DNA of 64,000 bases, from assembly GCA_016786585.1 (NCBI GenBank), contig JAEUUI010000024.1:124001-188000 (forward strand). The letters run 5' to 3'. The DNA is from Cyclobacteriaceae bacterium. Lineage in GTDB: Bacteria; Bacteroidota; Bacteroidia; Cytophagales; Cyclobacteriaceae. A model generated the notes under the pieces. That model had not been told where the DNA came from, ran no database searches, and saw only the letters and a list, made by a program, of their open reading frames with translations. A program made the position numbers and the translations under genes. Position 1 is the stretch's first letter. Every line of letters starts with the position of its first letter. Of this stretch, positions 1-9,719 are shown one piece after another.

Positions 1-156
1 GCTTTTCAGACAACGTTTAACGAGCTTATGACAAAGTATGTCGGGTACGACACTTACAATAAGGTGAAACGCGCAATTGCCAATGATAAACGTGTAAAAG
101 ACCGATTTTACATCGAAAGCAACCGAATCAACGGAATTTCAACGGATGGCCAATAA
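1..156 (+). CDS. 3' end of an unidentified gene (partial)
   Basis: The reading frame is open from the first base of the window to a TAA at 154-156 and gives the last 51 residues of a protein whose start lies outside. The tail is rich in Lys, Arg, Asn and Tyr, hydrophilic, and has no membrane segment or recognisable motif. It ends 57 bases before the M15 peptidase start on the same strand, and a promoter-like sequence overlaps the gap, so the two need not be one transcript. The family cannot be named from this fragment. Confidence 0.6.
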   Translation, partial: AFQTTFNELMTKYVGYDTYNKVKRAIANDKRVKDRFYIESNRINGISTDGQ

Positions 157-160
157 CCGC

Positions 161-191
161 TTGACTGTCAAGTCTTAAACTCTTAAATTTG
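161..191 (+). promoter_or_regulatory. Bacteroidota-type promoter for the M15 peptidase gene
   Basis: TTG at 161-163, a 20-base spacer, then TAAATTTG at 184-191, which matches the TAnnTTTG -7 consensus of the Bacteroidota primary sigma factor exactly. Transcription would start near 197, about 17 bases before the ATG at 214. Sequence match only; no transcript evidence. Confidence 0.5.
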
Positions 192-213
192 AACTTGTTT
201 TTCTGTTGAAATA

Positions 214-999
214 ATGCGCTTTCGTATCAAAACAGCACTTTTTGCATTTTTCCTTCTCTTCAGTATCAGCACGTTTGGCCAAGGCGTTATGCATATTGTG
301 CCGTTTCGGCTAACGCCCATTGTGGAGAATCCTAACGAATCAGGGGCTGAAATTTTTAAAAAAGCTTCCCTGCTGGATTCACTAAAAGCAATTGAGACAG
401 CCCGCTTCAGTGTTGATACGGTAAGCGGGTGGAAAAACTGGTCACTGGTAGGTAACAACACATTTGGAAAAAATCGCGGTGATCTTCAGATGATCACCGA
501 TGTGAATGCCCTGCATCCTTACTTCCGTGATAAGGTTCTTGACCTGATTGAAATTTGTAAATCAAAAGGAATTGAGCTGGCATTCGTAGAAACGTTCCGG
601 ACGCACGCCAAACAAAACGAGTACAAAGGAATGGGAAAGAAATACACCCGTTCGGGAGGTGGAAAATCCAAACATCAATACGGCTTGGCCGTTGACGTGG
701 TACCCATTGTAAACGGTGAAGCACAGTGGGATAACCTCGCACTGTGGAGAAAGATTGGTGTTGTTGGCGAAAAGCTGGGCTTACGCTGGGGCGGACGCTG
801 GCGTCACCCATTCGACCCGGGCCATTTCGAATGGACGGGTGGACTGAACACAACTGCCCTTTCTGCCGGCTTAAAACCTTTCATTGCAAAAGAAAACGAG
901 CTTTATCCATGTCTGGAAGAAGATCTTAAATTACTTCGCAAGTATTGGAAGGAATGGGAAACAACCCAGGCTGGTGAAGGTGCATCTGCACGGAAATAA
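214..999 (+). CDS. Secreted M15 family peptidase (peptidoglycan peptidase)
   Basis: Zinc peptidase that would cut the peptide stems of peptidoglycan in the periplasm or outside the cell. Residues 1-23 form a Sec signal peptide ending in FGQ. The zinc site is complete: SKHQYGLAVD at 152-161 supplies His154 and Asp161, and DPGHFEW at 201-207 supplies His204. Asp201 sits where the catalytic acidic residue belongs; this D-x-x-H form is typical of the L-Ala-D-Glu endopeptidase (CwlK/phage endolysin) branch rather than of VanX-type dipeptidases, so endopeptidase is preferred over D,D-carboxypeptidase (inference). The C-terminal 50 residues are charged and unassigned. GH1 follows 5 bases after the stop, so the two are probably co-transcribed. 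Confidence 0.85.
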   Translation: MRFRIKTALFAFFLLFSISTFGQGVMHIVPFRLTPIVENPNESGAEIFKKASLLDSLKAIETARFSVDTVSGWKNWSLVGNNTFGKNRGDLQMITDVNALHPYFRDKVLDLIEICKSKGIELAFVETFRTHAKQNEYKGMGKKYTRSGGGKSKHQYGLAVDVVPIVNGEAQWDNLALWRKIGVVGEKLGLRWGGRWRHPFDPGHFEWTGGLNTTALSAGLKPFIAKENELYPCLEEDLKLLRKYWKEWETTQAGEGASARK

Positions 1000-1004
1000 A
1001 CGTT

Positions 1005-2231
1005 ATGCGGATAACGTTTCCTCACGATTTCATTTTTGGAACAAGTACCGCAGCTGCTCAGATTGAAACAGCATTCGATCACGACTGGCAACACGTGAAA
1101 GCACGTGATGGCGCAGTGTTCGACCGGACAACCGATCACGAGCATCGTTTCAAAGAAGACGCGGAAATTATTGCATCACTCGCTCCATCCTATCGCATGA
1201 GTCTCATGTGGAGCAAGCTCCAGCGAAAACCATTTGACACATTTGATTCCCAAACCGTTCAGGAGTATTATAATTTCCTGCAAGACCTCAGGCGCAGAAA
1301 CGTGAGCATTATGATGGTGCTTCATCACTTTACCAACCCAACCTGGTTCGCAAAAGCAGGTGGTTGGGAAAAGGAAGAAAATGTGATGATGTGGGTCGAC
1401 TTTGCCAGGAAAGTTGTTGACGAATTCGGGCAGTATGTTTCGTACTGGAATACATTTAACGAACCGAATGTTTACGCAAGCTACGGATGGTTAACAGGCT
1501 TCTTCCCTCCATTTAAAAATAATCCATTATTGGCAGGAAAGGTTGTGAAGAACATGGGCAAGGCTCATGATCTTGTTTACGACTATATCAAACAAAAACA
1601 CCCTGATCAGCCTGTGGGCATTTCACATAACTGCACCATCTTCGCAGCGGAAAATTTTCTTGGCTGGTTTCCGGCTACGCTGGCCGATTGGTGGTTTATG
1701 GAATACATTCCGGGCCACTTCGAAAAAGTTGACTTCTTCGGAATGAGTTATTATACACGCATAGCAAGCGACCCCTACCCGATCACCTACATCGACACGC
1801 CCCACAAGATGAAGGCGCTGAACAAACGCCATGACGATATCTGGGAATATCATCCGGAAGGCTTGCGTACATGCATTGACCGCTACTGGAACAAATACAA
1901 GAAGCCGATCATTATCACTGAAAATGGCGTGTGCGATGAAAGCGATTTCCTGAGATTACAAGCTATCCAGGATTACGCTCAAATTGTACACCAGGCCATT
2001 CAGGATGGTATTGACATTAAAGGCTATTACTTCTGGAGTACATGGGACAACTTTGAGTGGCACCTCGGCCCCTCCATGCGTTTCGGATTGTATGAGTGTG
2101 ATCCGGTTACGAAAAATCGCTTACGCAGACCAAGCGCTGATCTTTATTCAGATTTGGCACATTCAAAAAGTTTGCGCGTCTTTGATGATTCAAAATTTCA
2201 GGTTCAAGATTCAAAGCTTGTTTCAGGGTAA
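1005..2231 (+). CDS. Glycoside hydrolase family 1 (beta-glucosidase-like)
   Basis: Retaining beta-glycosidase of the GH1 TIM-barrel family. The N-terminal family signature FPHDFIFGTSTAAAQIE is at 5-21, the acid/base Glu is in TFNEP at Glu153, and the nucleophile is in ITENG at Glu306. The aglycone-side segment STWDNFEW near 344-351 is also normal. At 408 residues it is shorter than most bacterial GH1 enzymes (about 440-480), and it has no signal peptide, so it is probably cytoplasmic and acts on an imported disaccharide or glycoside. The last 20 residues come from AT-rich, repetitive sequence (TTCAAGATTCAAAG-like) and do not look like the family. Exact substrate cannot be read from sequence. 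Confidence 0.9.
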   Translation: MRITFPHDFIFGTSTAAAQIETAFDHDWQHVKARDGAVFDRTTDHEHRFKEDAEIIASLAPSYRMSLMWSKLQRKPFDTFDSQTVQEYYNFLQDLRRRNVSIMMVLHHFTNPTWFAKAGGWEKEENVMMWVDFARKVVDEFGQYVSYWNTFNEPNVYASYGWLTGFFPPFKNNPLLAGKVVKNMGKAHDLVYDYIKQKHPDQPVGISHNCTIFAAENFLGWFPATLADWWFMEYIPGHFEKVDFFGMSYYTRIASDPYPITYIDTPHKMKALNKRHDDIWEYHPEGLRTCIDRYWNKYKKPIIITENGVCDESDFLRLQAIQDYAQIVHQAIQDGIDIKGYYFWSTWDNFEWHLGPSMRFGLYECDPVTKNRLRRPSADLYSDLAHSKSLRVFDDSKFQVQDSKLVSG

Positions 2232-2260
2232 CATCAACCTTGAATTGTAAGTTTGGAATC

Positions 2261-3739
2261 TCAATCGATCCATTTCATTGTGCGTTCAACGGCTTTCTTC
2301 CAGCCCCGGTAAAGCTTGTCACGATCCAGAGCCTGCATGGTTGACGTAAACCTGCGGTCGATCACGCGGTTTTTAACAATGTCTTCTTTCTTCCACAAGC
2401 CCGCCTGAATTCCTGCCAGGTATGCTGCACCCATGGCAGTTGATTCAATTACCTTCGGACGCTCGACATCAGCACCCAGAATATCCGCCTGAAATTGCAT
2501 GAGCATATTGTTTGCACATGCGCCACCATCTACTTTTAAACTGGCCAGCGTTACTCCAGCATCTTCCTGCATGGCGTTGAGGATATCTTTAGTCTGGAAT
2601 GCGAGTGATTCAAGTGTTGCCTTGATGATATGTTCTTTGCCCGTATCGCGAGTGAGTCCGAAGATTGCTCCGCGCGCATACATATCCCAGTAGGGTGCGC
2701 CCAGTCCCGCGAATGCGGGAACTACATAAACATCATTCGATCCCAGCGCTTTATTCGCATAATATTCGGAGTCAGTCGATTCATCAATCATGTGCAAACT
2801 GTCGCGAAGCCATTGTACGGCAGCTCCGGCAATGAATACACCTCCTTCGAGCGCATACTCAACTTTATTATCAAGCGACCACGCGATCGTTGTAATCAAT
2901 CCGTTTTTGGAAAGCTGGAGTTTCGAACCGGTGTTCATCAGCATGAAGCACCCTGTGCCATATGTGTTCTTAGCCATCCCGGGTTCGAAACAAGCCTGAC
3001 CAAACAAGGCCGCTTGCTGGTCACCCGCCACCCCGTTAATCGGAATCTTCAATCCGTTAATTTCGGCATCGCCAAAATGATGCGCAGACGGCTTTACTTC
3101 CGGAAGCATGGTCTTCGGGATGCCCAACTCGTTCAGCATTTTATCATCCCACTTTAATTGTCGGATGTTGTATAATAATGTTCTTGATGCATTGGTCACG
3201 TCTGTTGCGTGAACTTTTCCCCCGGTGAGGTTCCAGATCAGCCATGTATCGATCGTGCCGAATGCCAACTCACCCTTTTCGGCTTTTGCCCGTGCGCCTT
3301 CGACATGATCAAGAATCCATTTGATCTTGGTGCCGGAAAAGTAAGAGTCGATGACAAGTCCCATGTTTTCGCGAACATAATCAGTCAGGCCACGACTTTT
3401 TAAATCTTCACAAATGTCAGCCGTGCGTTTATCCTGCCACACAATGGCATTATAAACCGGACGACCCGTGTTACGATCCCACACCACAGTGGTTTCCCGC
3501 TGATTGGTTATACCTATGGCTTTGATATCGTTCTGCGCAAGCTTGTTCGTTTCAATCAGGTCGCTCAGAACACTGAGTTGAGTTTTTAATATTTCTGTGG
3601 CATCGTGTTCAACCCAACCCGGTTTAGGGAAAATCTGGGTGAATTCCTTTTGCTCGATCCCTTGTATCGATGCTTTCTCGTTCACCAAAACTGCGCGTGA
3701 GCTGGTAGTTCCCTGGTCAAGTGCGATGATATACTTCAT
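2261..3739 (-). CDS. glpK: Glycerol kinase
   Basis: Phosphorylates glycerol with ATP to sn-glycerol 3-phosphate in the cytoplasm. The FGGY-family ATP-binding loop DQGTTSSRA is at 8-16, the ITNQRETT segment follows near 77-84, and the C-terminal half holds the glycine-rich [18 protein letters not shown] region. Length 492 residues is usual for GlpK. It starts 15 bases after the stop of glpD, so glpD and glpK form one operon that turns glycerol into dihydroxyacetone phosphate; the matching facilitator glpF lies 3 kb away on the same strand. Its 3' end converges on the GH1 gene with a 29-base gap. Confidence 0.97.
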   Translation of the reverse strand: MKYIIALDQGTTSSRAVLVNEKASIQGIEQKEFTQIFPKPGWVEHDATEILKTQLSVLSDLIETNKLAQNDIKAIGITNQRETTVVWDRNTGRPVYNAIVWQDKRTADICEDLKSRGLTDYVRENMGLVIDSYFSGTKIKWILDHVEGARAKAEKGELAFGTIDTWLIWNLTGGKVHATDVTNASRTLLYNIRQLKWDDKMLNELGIPKTMLPEVKPSAHHFGDAEINGLKIPINGVAGDQQAALFGQACFEPGMAKNTYGTGCFMLMNTGSKLQLSKNGLITTIAWSLDNKVEYALEGGVFIAGAAVQWLRDSLHMIDESTDSEYYANKALGSNDVYVVPAFAGLGAPYWDMYARGAIFGLTRDTGKEHIIKATLESLAFQTKDILNAMQEDAGVTLASLKVDGGACANNMLMQFQADILGADVERPKVIESTAMGAAYLAGIQAGLWKKEDIVKNRVIDRRFTSTMQALDRDKLYRGWKKAVERTMKWID

Positions 3740-3754
3740 GCAATAAATTTCCGG

Positions 3755-5392
3755 TTAGATGTTTTTCAACGTTGCCTCCGCAACTGCTTTATTAATTGCT
3801 GCGCGTTCTGCATTCAGCTTCTGCTCATCCCAATTAAACGATTGTTTGAATTCGATCAGCATAGGCTCAAGTAATTCTTTTAACCTGTTGACATAAAAGA
3901 ACAGCATGCCTGTTCTCCTGACAAAAAAATCAAGCGGTGTAATCACCATTTCATGGTTAATACCATACCATAATTCAGCTTTGGCCAGTGCCAGTTCATC
4001 TTTGTGACCTTCTTGCTTGGAAAGCTGATCAAGAATAAGATTCGTATTGCGACCGTAGTTCGCCACCAGGTAGGATGCATAACTATCAAGGGCATACGGT
4101 TTAAGTTGACGCTCCACACGCTTGCGATACTCAACAACATCTTTGGCGTTGTCAAACTCAGAGCCAGCGAGGCGAACCTTATCGGTACTGCACTTCTTCA
4201 GGGGCTTTTCCTCAAAATATTTTTTAATCACAAGGTCTATGACCCGTTCAGCCATTTTACGATACCCGGTAAGCTTCCCCCCGGCAATCGAAATTAAACC
4301 CGACTTCGAAATGAAGATTTCATCCTTCCGCGACAGTTCGGAGGCTGATTTCCCTTCTTCATGAATTAACGGTCTTAGCCCCGCCCAACTCGATTCAATG
4401 TCATTCAGCACAAGCTTAACTGTTGGAAACGTTTCATTAACTGCATTAATTAAGTATTCAGCGTCATCGCGGGTTGTATGAACTTCCTCAATATCACCTT
4501 TGTAATCGGTATCGGTTGTACCGATGTACGTGGTTCGCCCGCGCGGTATTGCAAAAATCATCCGGCCATCAGGTACATCGAAATACAATGCCTGTTTGAT
4601 CGGGAGCTTTTCTTGGGGAACAACTATATGCACGCCTTTCGTAAGATGAAGCCGTTTTCCGAAATTAGATTTATCCAGGTCACGCAGGGTATCAACCCAC
4701 GGGCCGGTAGCATTCACTACGGCAGCACCGCGAACGTGAACAGTATTTCCCGTTAACTGATCCTGAACACTCACACTTTTGATGTGCTCGTTCTCATAAT
4801 CAAATGCGGTAACCGTTGAATAATTAAGAATATCTGCTCCGTAATGTGCAGCTGATTTAATGATCTCGATGGTTAACCGGGCATCGTCTGTGCGATATTC
4901 TGCATACAAACCACTGCCTTTGATATCGTCTGGTTTCAAGAGCGGCTCAGCTTTCAAGGTTTGATTCCGCGTAAGCATTCTTCGCTGATCCTCCGGTTTC
5001 ACACCTGCCAGAAAGTCGTACAGTCTTAATCCAAACGAAGTAAGAAAACTACCAAGGCCCCTGCCTTCGTTCAACGGCAACAACATCTTCTCGGCTACTG
5101 TTAGCTGAGGCGCCAACTTATGAACAATGGCTCGTTCACTTCCTACCTCTTTAACCAACCCGAATTCAAGTTGTTTGAGGTATCGCAAGCCGCCATGAAT
5201 AAGTTTGGTTGACCTGCTACTGGTTCCATACGCAAAATCATGTTTCTCAAACAGGGCGACACGCAACCCACGCAGTGATGCATCAAGCGCAATTCCAGCC
5301 CCGGTAATTCCACCGCCAATCACGATGAGGTCATAGTATCGGGTACTCACCCGTTGTAACGTGGTTTGGCGAGAAAAGAAGGAGAAACTCAT
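3755..5392 (-). CDS. glpD: FAD-dependent glycerol-3-phosphate dehydrogenase
   Basis: Oxidises sn-glycerol 3-phosphate to dihydroxyacetone phosphate and passes electrons to the respiratory quinone pool at the inner membrane. The FAD-binding fold begins with LIVIGGGITGAGIALD at 22-37, followed by the family signature TSSRSTKLIHGGLRYL at 57-72. The C-terminal DAO_C-type domain is present. Length 545 is typical. First gene of the glpD-glpK operon. The 146-base region upstream, shared with the divergent lipoprotein gene, must hold its promoter, but no clear TTG/TAnnTTTG pair was found there on this strand; TAGATTTA at 5409-5416 is the nearest match. Confidence 0.95.
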   Translation of the reverse strand: MSFSFFSRQTTLQRVSTRYYDLIVIGGGITGAGIALDASLRGLRVALFEKHDFAYGTSSRSTKLIHGGLRYLKQLEFGLVKEVGSERAIVHKLAPQLTVAEKMLLPLNEGRGLGSFLTSFGLRLYDFLAGVKPEDQRRMLTRNQTLKAEPLLKPDDIKGSGLYAEYRTDDARLTIEIIKSAAHYGADILNYSTVTAFDYENEHIKSVSVQDQLTGNTVHVRGAAVVNATGPWVDTLRDLDKSNFGKRLHLTKGVHIVVPQEKLPIKQALYFDVPDGRMIFAIPRGRTTYIGTTDTDYKGDIEEVHTTRDDAEYLINAVNETFPTVKLVLNDIESSWAGLRPLIHEEGKSASELSRKDEIFISKSGLISIAGGKLTGYRKMAERVIDLVIKKYFEEKPLKKCSTDKVRLAGSEFDNAKDVVEYRKRVERQLKPYALDSYASYLVANYGRNTNLILDQLSKQEGHKDELALAKAELWYGINHEMVITPLDFFVRRTGMLFFYVNRLKELLEPMLIEFKQSFNWDEQKLNAERAAINKAVAEATLKNI

Positions 5393-5494
5393 TTGAGGGT
5401 TAATGTTATAAATCTAACGAATCAATGATCAGAATCCATCAGCAATTAAAAAAAACGCTTTTTTTGAAATCGAAAAACCGTCTATCCAATTTTC

Positions 5495-5525
5495 TTTGAA
5501 CAGCTAGAAAAACCGTTGATCTTTG
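5495..5525 (+). promoter_or_regulatory. Possible promoter for the LamG lipoprotein gene
   Basis: TTTG at 5495-5498, a 19-base spacer, then GATCTTTG at 5518-5525, one mismatch from the Bacteroidota TAnnTTTG box. The start would be only 6-8 bases before the ATG at 5539, giving a very short leader. Confidence 0.35.
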
Positions 5526-5538
5526 ATAAAAAAATGTA

Positions 5539-6627
5539 ATGAAACTCTTCAAATTTTTATCCCTTTTAATCTTGCTGGTATGGGCCGGATGCTCTGACGA
5601 TCAGGAAAAACCTAAGAATAAGGTTGAATTTAGCATAACCACAGTTCAACTTGCCGAGCGTACTACTAAACGTATTGAATTTACGTTCTCTAAAAGTACG
5701 AAACCGACTGATACTCTCGTAGTGACCGTGACCAATACAAGCGCAGGTGACACCGATTATGAAATTTCTGAGGATGTAATTGATAACCAATTTATTGTAA
5801 CAGCAGAAAATCCCTACTTCGACCTAACTGCAGCTTATGACGCGGTACCAGAAACAGATGAAACTCTTGAACTTGAGATTACCGCAGTTGACAAAGGTTA
5901 TAAAATCGGAGATAAAGCTGTGTTAACTGTCACTATACAAAACTACAGCATAGCAGATAATCTTGTAGGTGAATATCTTTTTAATGGAAATGCAGAAGAT
6001 ACGAGCCCGGGTAATTCCAATGATGGTACAGTTGTTGGCCCTACACCAACCACCGATCGGATGGGAAATACAAACAGTGCGTATTTGTTTGACGGTGTAA
6101 ATGATTACGTAACCATTGCTGATAATAGTAAAACCGATTTTGACCTGAGTAGCGACTACTCAGTATCACTGTGGATAGATGCAAACGCCACTCAAACCGA
6201 TGTATCTTCAACTAACAATATGATTTTACGCAAAAGAGACGGGTCTGAATCATATCCTTTTGGAATATCCCTGCTTAATCAAACTCATCCTGACAATCCT
6301 AATGAATTTTTCATCGAAACGTATGACGGATCAGGATGCGGGCATTTAGGTGTTGCATATTCGGGCGTCATAAATTACAATGGCTACAAACACTATGTTT
6401 TGGTAAAAAGTGGGAATAAGTTGATTCAATATCTGGACGGAGTGAAAATCTCTGAAGCAACCACCGGCGTAATTTGCGCAAACACGAACAATGCCGCGAT
6501 TATGATTGGCACGGCAAATTCACTTGTTAGGTTTTTTAAAGGAAAAATCGATGACATCAGGTTTTACAATGCATCTCTAGACCAGACTCGGATAACAGAA
6601 CTATTCGAAGAAGTTCCAGAAAACTAA
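5539..6627 (+). CDS. LamG/concanavalin A-like surface lipoprotein
   Basis: Lipoprotein signal with Cys18 in the box WAGC; probably anchored in the outer membrane. Residues about 25-135 form a threonine-rich beta domain resembling Calx-beta/DUF1735-type Ig folds. Residues about 140-358 match the LamG (concanavalin A-like lectin/glucanase) fold, starting at LVGEYLFNGNAEDTSPGNSN and ending with DDIRFYNASLDQTRITELF, a typical closing strand. Such domains usually bind glycans, but the ligand is unknown. The gene sits between glpD and glpF on the opposite strand, so it breaks the glycerol cluster without obviously belonging to it. An ATG at 5534 runs into TAA at once, so 5539 is the start. Confidence 0.75.
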   Translation: MKLFKFLSLLILLVWAGCSDDQEKPKNKVEFSITTVQLAERTTKRIEFTFSKSTKPTDTLVVTVTNTSAGDTDYEISEDVIDNQFIVTAENPYFDLTAAYDAVPETDETLELEITAVDKGYKIGDKAVLTVTIQNYSIADNLVGEYLFNGNAEDTSPGNSNDGTVVGPTPTTDRMGNTNSAYLFDGVNDYVTIADNSKTDFDLSSDYSVSLWIDANATQTDVSSTNNMILRKRDGSESYPFGISLLNQTHPDNPNEFFIETYDGSGCGHLGVAYSGVINYNGYKHYVLVKSGNKLIQYLDGVKISEATTGVICANTNNAAIMIGTANSLVRFFKGKIDDIRFYNASLDQTRITELFEEVPEN

Positions 6628-6640
6628 GTGTTCTAAACAA

Positions 6641-6671
6641 AAAAGCCCTCAAAATCGCGAGGGCTTTTTTT
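6641..6671. terminator. Bidirectional Rho-independent terminator
   Basis: AAAGCCCTC / GAGGGCTTT hairpin with an 8-base loop. An A-run precedes it and a T7 run follows, so it can stop both the LamG lipoprotein gene (+) and glpF (-). Confidence 0.85.
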
Positions 6672-6702
6672 ATGCCAAGCATTCTGAATATCGGAATCAG
6701 TA

Positions 6703-7410
6703 TCAAATAAACAGCGACCGATACATTAAAACACCAATCACACTTCCGATCAGCGGCCCGATTACAGGAACCCATGCATAACTCCAGTCGGATGAGCCTT
6801 TACCCGGAATCGGTAAGACAGCATGCGCAAGCCGCGGACCTAAGTCCCGGGCAGGATTAATTGCCCAGCCGGTTGTACCACCAAGACTAAGTCCAATGGA
6901 AACAATCAGCATTCCAACCACCAAAGGATTCAATCCGTCTGCAAACTTATTCGCGCCAATGAAAAGTAATCCGAGAATCAGCACCATCGTTGCAATGGTT
7001 TCACTGACAAGTGCATTGATTAATGATCGTTCAGCAGGTGCTGTACAAAACACCGCCAGTTTCAGCGCTTGCGATTCGGTCTTTCTCCAATGAGCATGAT
7101 AATGTACCCAAACGAGTATAGCTCCCGCGAAAGCGCCAGCAAACTGTGCCGCACAATAACCCGGCACTAAATCCCAATTAAAACTTCCTGACAAGGCCAT
7201 CGCTATTGTTACAGCCGGGTTAAGATGCGCATTGCTGAACTGACCAACCGCGTAAATCGCCAGCGTTACAGCAATACCCCAACCAAGCACAATTACCAGC
7301 CAGCCGGCATTTTCAGATTTTGAATTTTTAAGTAGCACACCGGCCACAACACCATCACCCAGAAGGATAAGCAGCATGGTGCCGATAAATTCAGCGAGAT
7401 AGGGAGACAT
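6703..7410 (-). CDS. glpF: Glycerol facilitator (aquaglyceroporin, MIP family)
   Basis: Inner-membrane channel for passive glycerol uptake. The two half-helix motifs are present: NPA at 64-66 (NAHLNPAVTI) and NPA at 185-187 followed by Arg188 and Asp189 (NPARDLGPRL). The Asp after NPAR is the mark of glycerol-conducting GlpF-type channels as opposed to strict water channels. Six hydrophobic segments can be counted and the length of 235 fits the family. It is on the same strand as glpD-glpK but separated from them by the oppositely oriented lipoprotein gene, so it needs its own promoter; taken together the three genes supply uptake, phosphorylation and oxidation of glycerol. Confidence 0.95.
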   Translation of the reverse strand: MSPYLAEFIGTMLLILLGDGVVAGVLLKNSKSENAGWLVIVLGWGIAVTLAIYAVGQFSNAHLNPAVTIAMALSGSFNWDLVPGYCAAQFAGAFAGAILVWVHYHAHWRKTESQALKLAVFCTAPAERSLINALVSETIATMVLILGLLFIGANKFADGLNPLVVGMLIVSIGLSLGGTTGWAINPARDLGPRLAHAVLPIPGKGSSDWSYAWVPVIGPLIGSVIGVLMYRSLFI

Positions 7411-7464
7411 AATGATACAGATTCAGGAGTATTTTGAATTCTGTACAAGATATAAAGATTAGGA

Positions 7465-8067
7465 TTAATCCTGATTGGGTAACAGCCCTGTTATTTCAAG
7501 ATCAACCAGGCTGATGGTTTGTCCGTCAACATGCCGAAACGTTCCCCGCAGGAGTTCATTGGTCTTTAACGACCCCAGCATATCCTGGATTTCATTGCAA
7601 AATGATTCGCACCGGATGGCTATTCCATCTACGGTTTGAAAGGCACCAGCATTTTCTGTCACATAACTTTGCGTAAGGGGTTCGCCACGACCCAGCGTAA
7701 TCGTAAACGAAACGTCTTCGGCTACTTTTTTCTTGCTGAATATTCTAACTACAGTGTATTTAGACGTAGCATCCATCCACTCCGGATCGGGATCGGTTCT
7801 TTTTACAATAATATCGTAGGTATAGCCGAGTTCGTAATCGAGCCCGCTAATAAACTGACCCAACATTTGCCATTTATCAGAACCAATATTATCGCCTGTT
7901 TGTACGAAATGAAACGTACTACCATTACCATAATTCGGAATTGCCGGTTGTGTAAAATGATTGACACGCATGCGGTACACTTCGGTGCGGTCGTCATCGT
8001 CACACGAAAACAATACCGTAACAGACAGCAACAAAATCAGGGAAAGGAGCTTCGTTGTGTGTTTCAT
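7465..8067 (-). CDS. Hypothetical lipoprotein
   Basis: A 200-residue protein with a lipoprotein signal (box LFSC, Cys22) followed by an acidic DDDD tether that is common just after the lipid anchor. The mature part is predicted beta-rich; it includes GYTYDIIVKRTDPDPEWMDA and a short central segment ending GRGEPLTQSYV. This resembles small DUF4377/META-like lipoproteins of Bacteroidota, but the match is not firm and no function is assigned. It lies 54 bases upstream of the glpF start on the same strand. TAAAGATA at 8085-8092 (TATCTTTA on the minus strand) is a near-consensus -7 box. Confidence 0.65.
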   Translation of the reverse strand: MKHTTKLLSLILLLSVTVLFSCDDDDRTEVYRMRVNHFTQPAIPNYGNGSTFHFVQTGDNIGSDKWQMLGQFISGLDYELGYTYDIIVKRTDPDPEWMDATSKYTVVRIFSKKKVAEDVSFTITLGRGEPLTQSYVTENAGAFQTVDGIAIRCESFCNEIQDMLGSLKTNELLRGTFRHVDGQTISLVDLEITGLLPNQD

Positions 8068-8190
8068 AGTCGCAGGTTGAGGTTATAAAGATATTGACAC
8101 GCTGACTCGGAAAAAAGTTTAAAACCGACTGAGAATTATCCTGCTACGTGTGTTTTGACTACATTTATTGCCTTTCTATCCGCCTGAATT

Positions 8191-9426
8191 ATGACTACCC
8201 CTCTCCCCGTCCAGCAGCACGAACGTTCTGAGATTCTCGACTCCCTGCGGGGGTTTGCCCTGCTCGGAATTTTTATGGCCAACAGTGCCGCTTTTTCGCT
8301 GTACATGTTTCTTCCTCCCGAAAAGATGGAAGCTTTACCCACTGCGTTCGCGGACAAGATTCTAACGTATCTGCACTTCGCATTCATTGACGGAAAATTC
8401 TATTCGTTGTTTTCGCTTCTGTTCGGGATCGGGTTTTCAATCATCTTAAGCCGAAGTCAAAAAACCAGCAGCAACGCGTTAGCGATTTTCTACAGGCGAT
8501 TAGTTGTTCTCGCGATTATCGGCTTACTGCACACGTTTCTCTTATGGGACGGTGATATTCTTCTTGTATATGCCGTATGCGGGATGTTTCTGCCGCTGTT
8601 CAGAAATTGCAACGACCGTGCATTAATCACCTGGTGGGCTGCCCTGATCCTCTCTCCTGTTCTGCTGGATGCAATTATTGTGATCAGCAACGGAGCGTGG
8701 CGGCCGGCTGCTTTCATCGCAGACTTCGCACAGCAAATGGATGCACGAAACGGAATTAATCCGGATAACTTCTCCACGTGGCTGGTTGATCATACGGATT
8801 ACAAAAGCGTACATGAGTTTTTACAGGGTGGCTTTTTCTGGCGCTGGGAATACCTGATCAGCAGTAACCGCTTACCTAAGGTTGTAGGCATGTTTGTGCT
8901 GGGCTTGTATGTTGGCCGGAATATGATCTACGCCAACCTGGAAACGTATCACGAACGATTGAAACAGATTCAACGGTGGGGATTTGTTATCGGTATTCCT
9001 GCGAGCCTGGCATATGCCTGGTTTGAATTGGATGCGTATCACCTCCCGAAACCTGCAGCTTTGCTTGATACAGTATTTTATGCATTAAGTGTAGTGCCTT
9101 TAAGCCTGGCGTATACCAGTACATTCTGTATACTGTGGCTGAAGCCGGACTGGAAAAAGCGTTTAATGATTTTTGCACCTGCCGGTCGTATGGCGCTCAC
9201 AAACTATATTCTGCAGACGCTGATTGGTATTACGATTTACTATGGCATTGGCTTCGGGATGGGCGCTAAATTCGGTCCGGCATTATTCTTCCCGATTGCG
9301 ATCGCTGTCTTTACGATCCAGATACTGATCAGTAAACTTTGGCTTTCATATTTCCGGTTCGGTCCGCTGGAGTGGATTTGGAGAATGCTGACGTATGGAA
9401 AGGTAATGCCGTTGAGAAAAGACTAA
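8191..9426 (+). CDS. DUF418 domain membrane protein
   Basis: Polytopic inner-membrane protein of 411 residues with the usual two-part DUF418 layout: an N-terminal segment beginning LDSLRGFALLGIFMANSAAF (about 18-37) with several membrane helices, and a C-terminal DUF418 domain that ends with the conserved RFGPLEWIWRMLTYG motif. Around ten hydrophobic helices are visible. The family is widespread (E. coli YeiB type) and is thought to act in transport or acyl transfer at the membrane, but no reaction is established. It ends base-to-base against the stop of the convergent DUF2805 gene (9426/9427), with no room for a terminator between them. Confidence 0.88.
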   Translation: MTTPLPVQQHERSEILDSLRGFALLGIFMANSAAFSLYMFLPPEKMEALPTAFADKILTYLHFAFIDGKFYSLFSLLFGIGFSIILSRSQKTSSNALAIFYRRLVVLAIIGLLHTFLLWDGDILLVYAVCGMFLPLFRNCNDRALITWWAALILSPVLLDAIIVISNGAWRPAAFIADFAQQMDARNGINPDNFSTWLVDHTDYKSVHEFLQGGFFWRWEYLISSNRLPKVVGMFVLGLYVGRNMIYANLETYHERLKQIQRWGFVIGIPASLAYAWFELDAYHLPKPAALLDTVFYALSVVPLSLAYTSTFCILWLKPDWKKRLMIFAPAGRMALTNYILQTLIGITIYYGIGFGMGAKFGPALFFPIAIAVFTIQILISKLWLSYFRFGPLEWIWRMLTYGKVMPLRKD

Positions 9427-9717
9427 CTACCGCTTACTGATTTTATTGAGGGAGATTGATTTCTGCAACGATGACTTAAATCGTTTCATGTCCTCGGTCC
9501 GAAGTTGACGGTGTTTGGTGGCGCGGCCATTGGTTCGCTTGCGCCACATCTCAAAGCTGCTTGCCTTCATTTGGTTGCGCATCAGGGCGATCACATCTTT
9601 CTCGGCGAGGCCGAATTGCAATTCGATGGCTTCGAAGGGTGTACGGTCTTCCCACGCCATTTCTATGATGCGGTCAATTTCCTGCGGTGAAAGCCCTGCT
9701 GATTTTGACTGTTTCAT
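9427..9717 (-). CDS. TIGR03643/DUF2805 family small protein
   Basis: A 96-residue basic protein with a helical N-terminal half (LSPQEIDRIIEMAWEDRTPF at 10-29, then QFGLAEKDVIALMR) that reads like a helix-turn-helix fold, followed by the family-typical FEMWRKRTNGRATKH and a Lys/Arg/Ser-rich tail. This is the TIGR03643 family, found in bacteria and often next to DUF2256 and to cryptochrome/photolyase-related genes. Its start is 2 bases after the DUF2256 stop, so the two are translationally linked. No photolyase or cryptochrome gene is seen nearby here. Function unknown; DNA binding is only an inference from fold and charge. Confidence 0.85.
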   Translation of the reverse strand: MKQSKSAGLSPQEIDRIIEMAWEDRTPFEAIELQFGLAEKDVIALMRNQMKASSFEMWRKRTNGRATKHRQLRTEDMKRFKSSLQKSISLNKISKR

Positions 9718-9719
9718 GG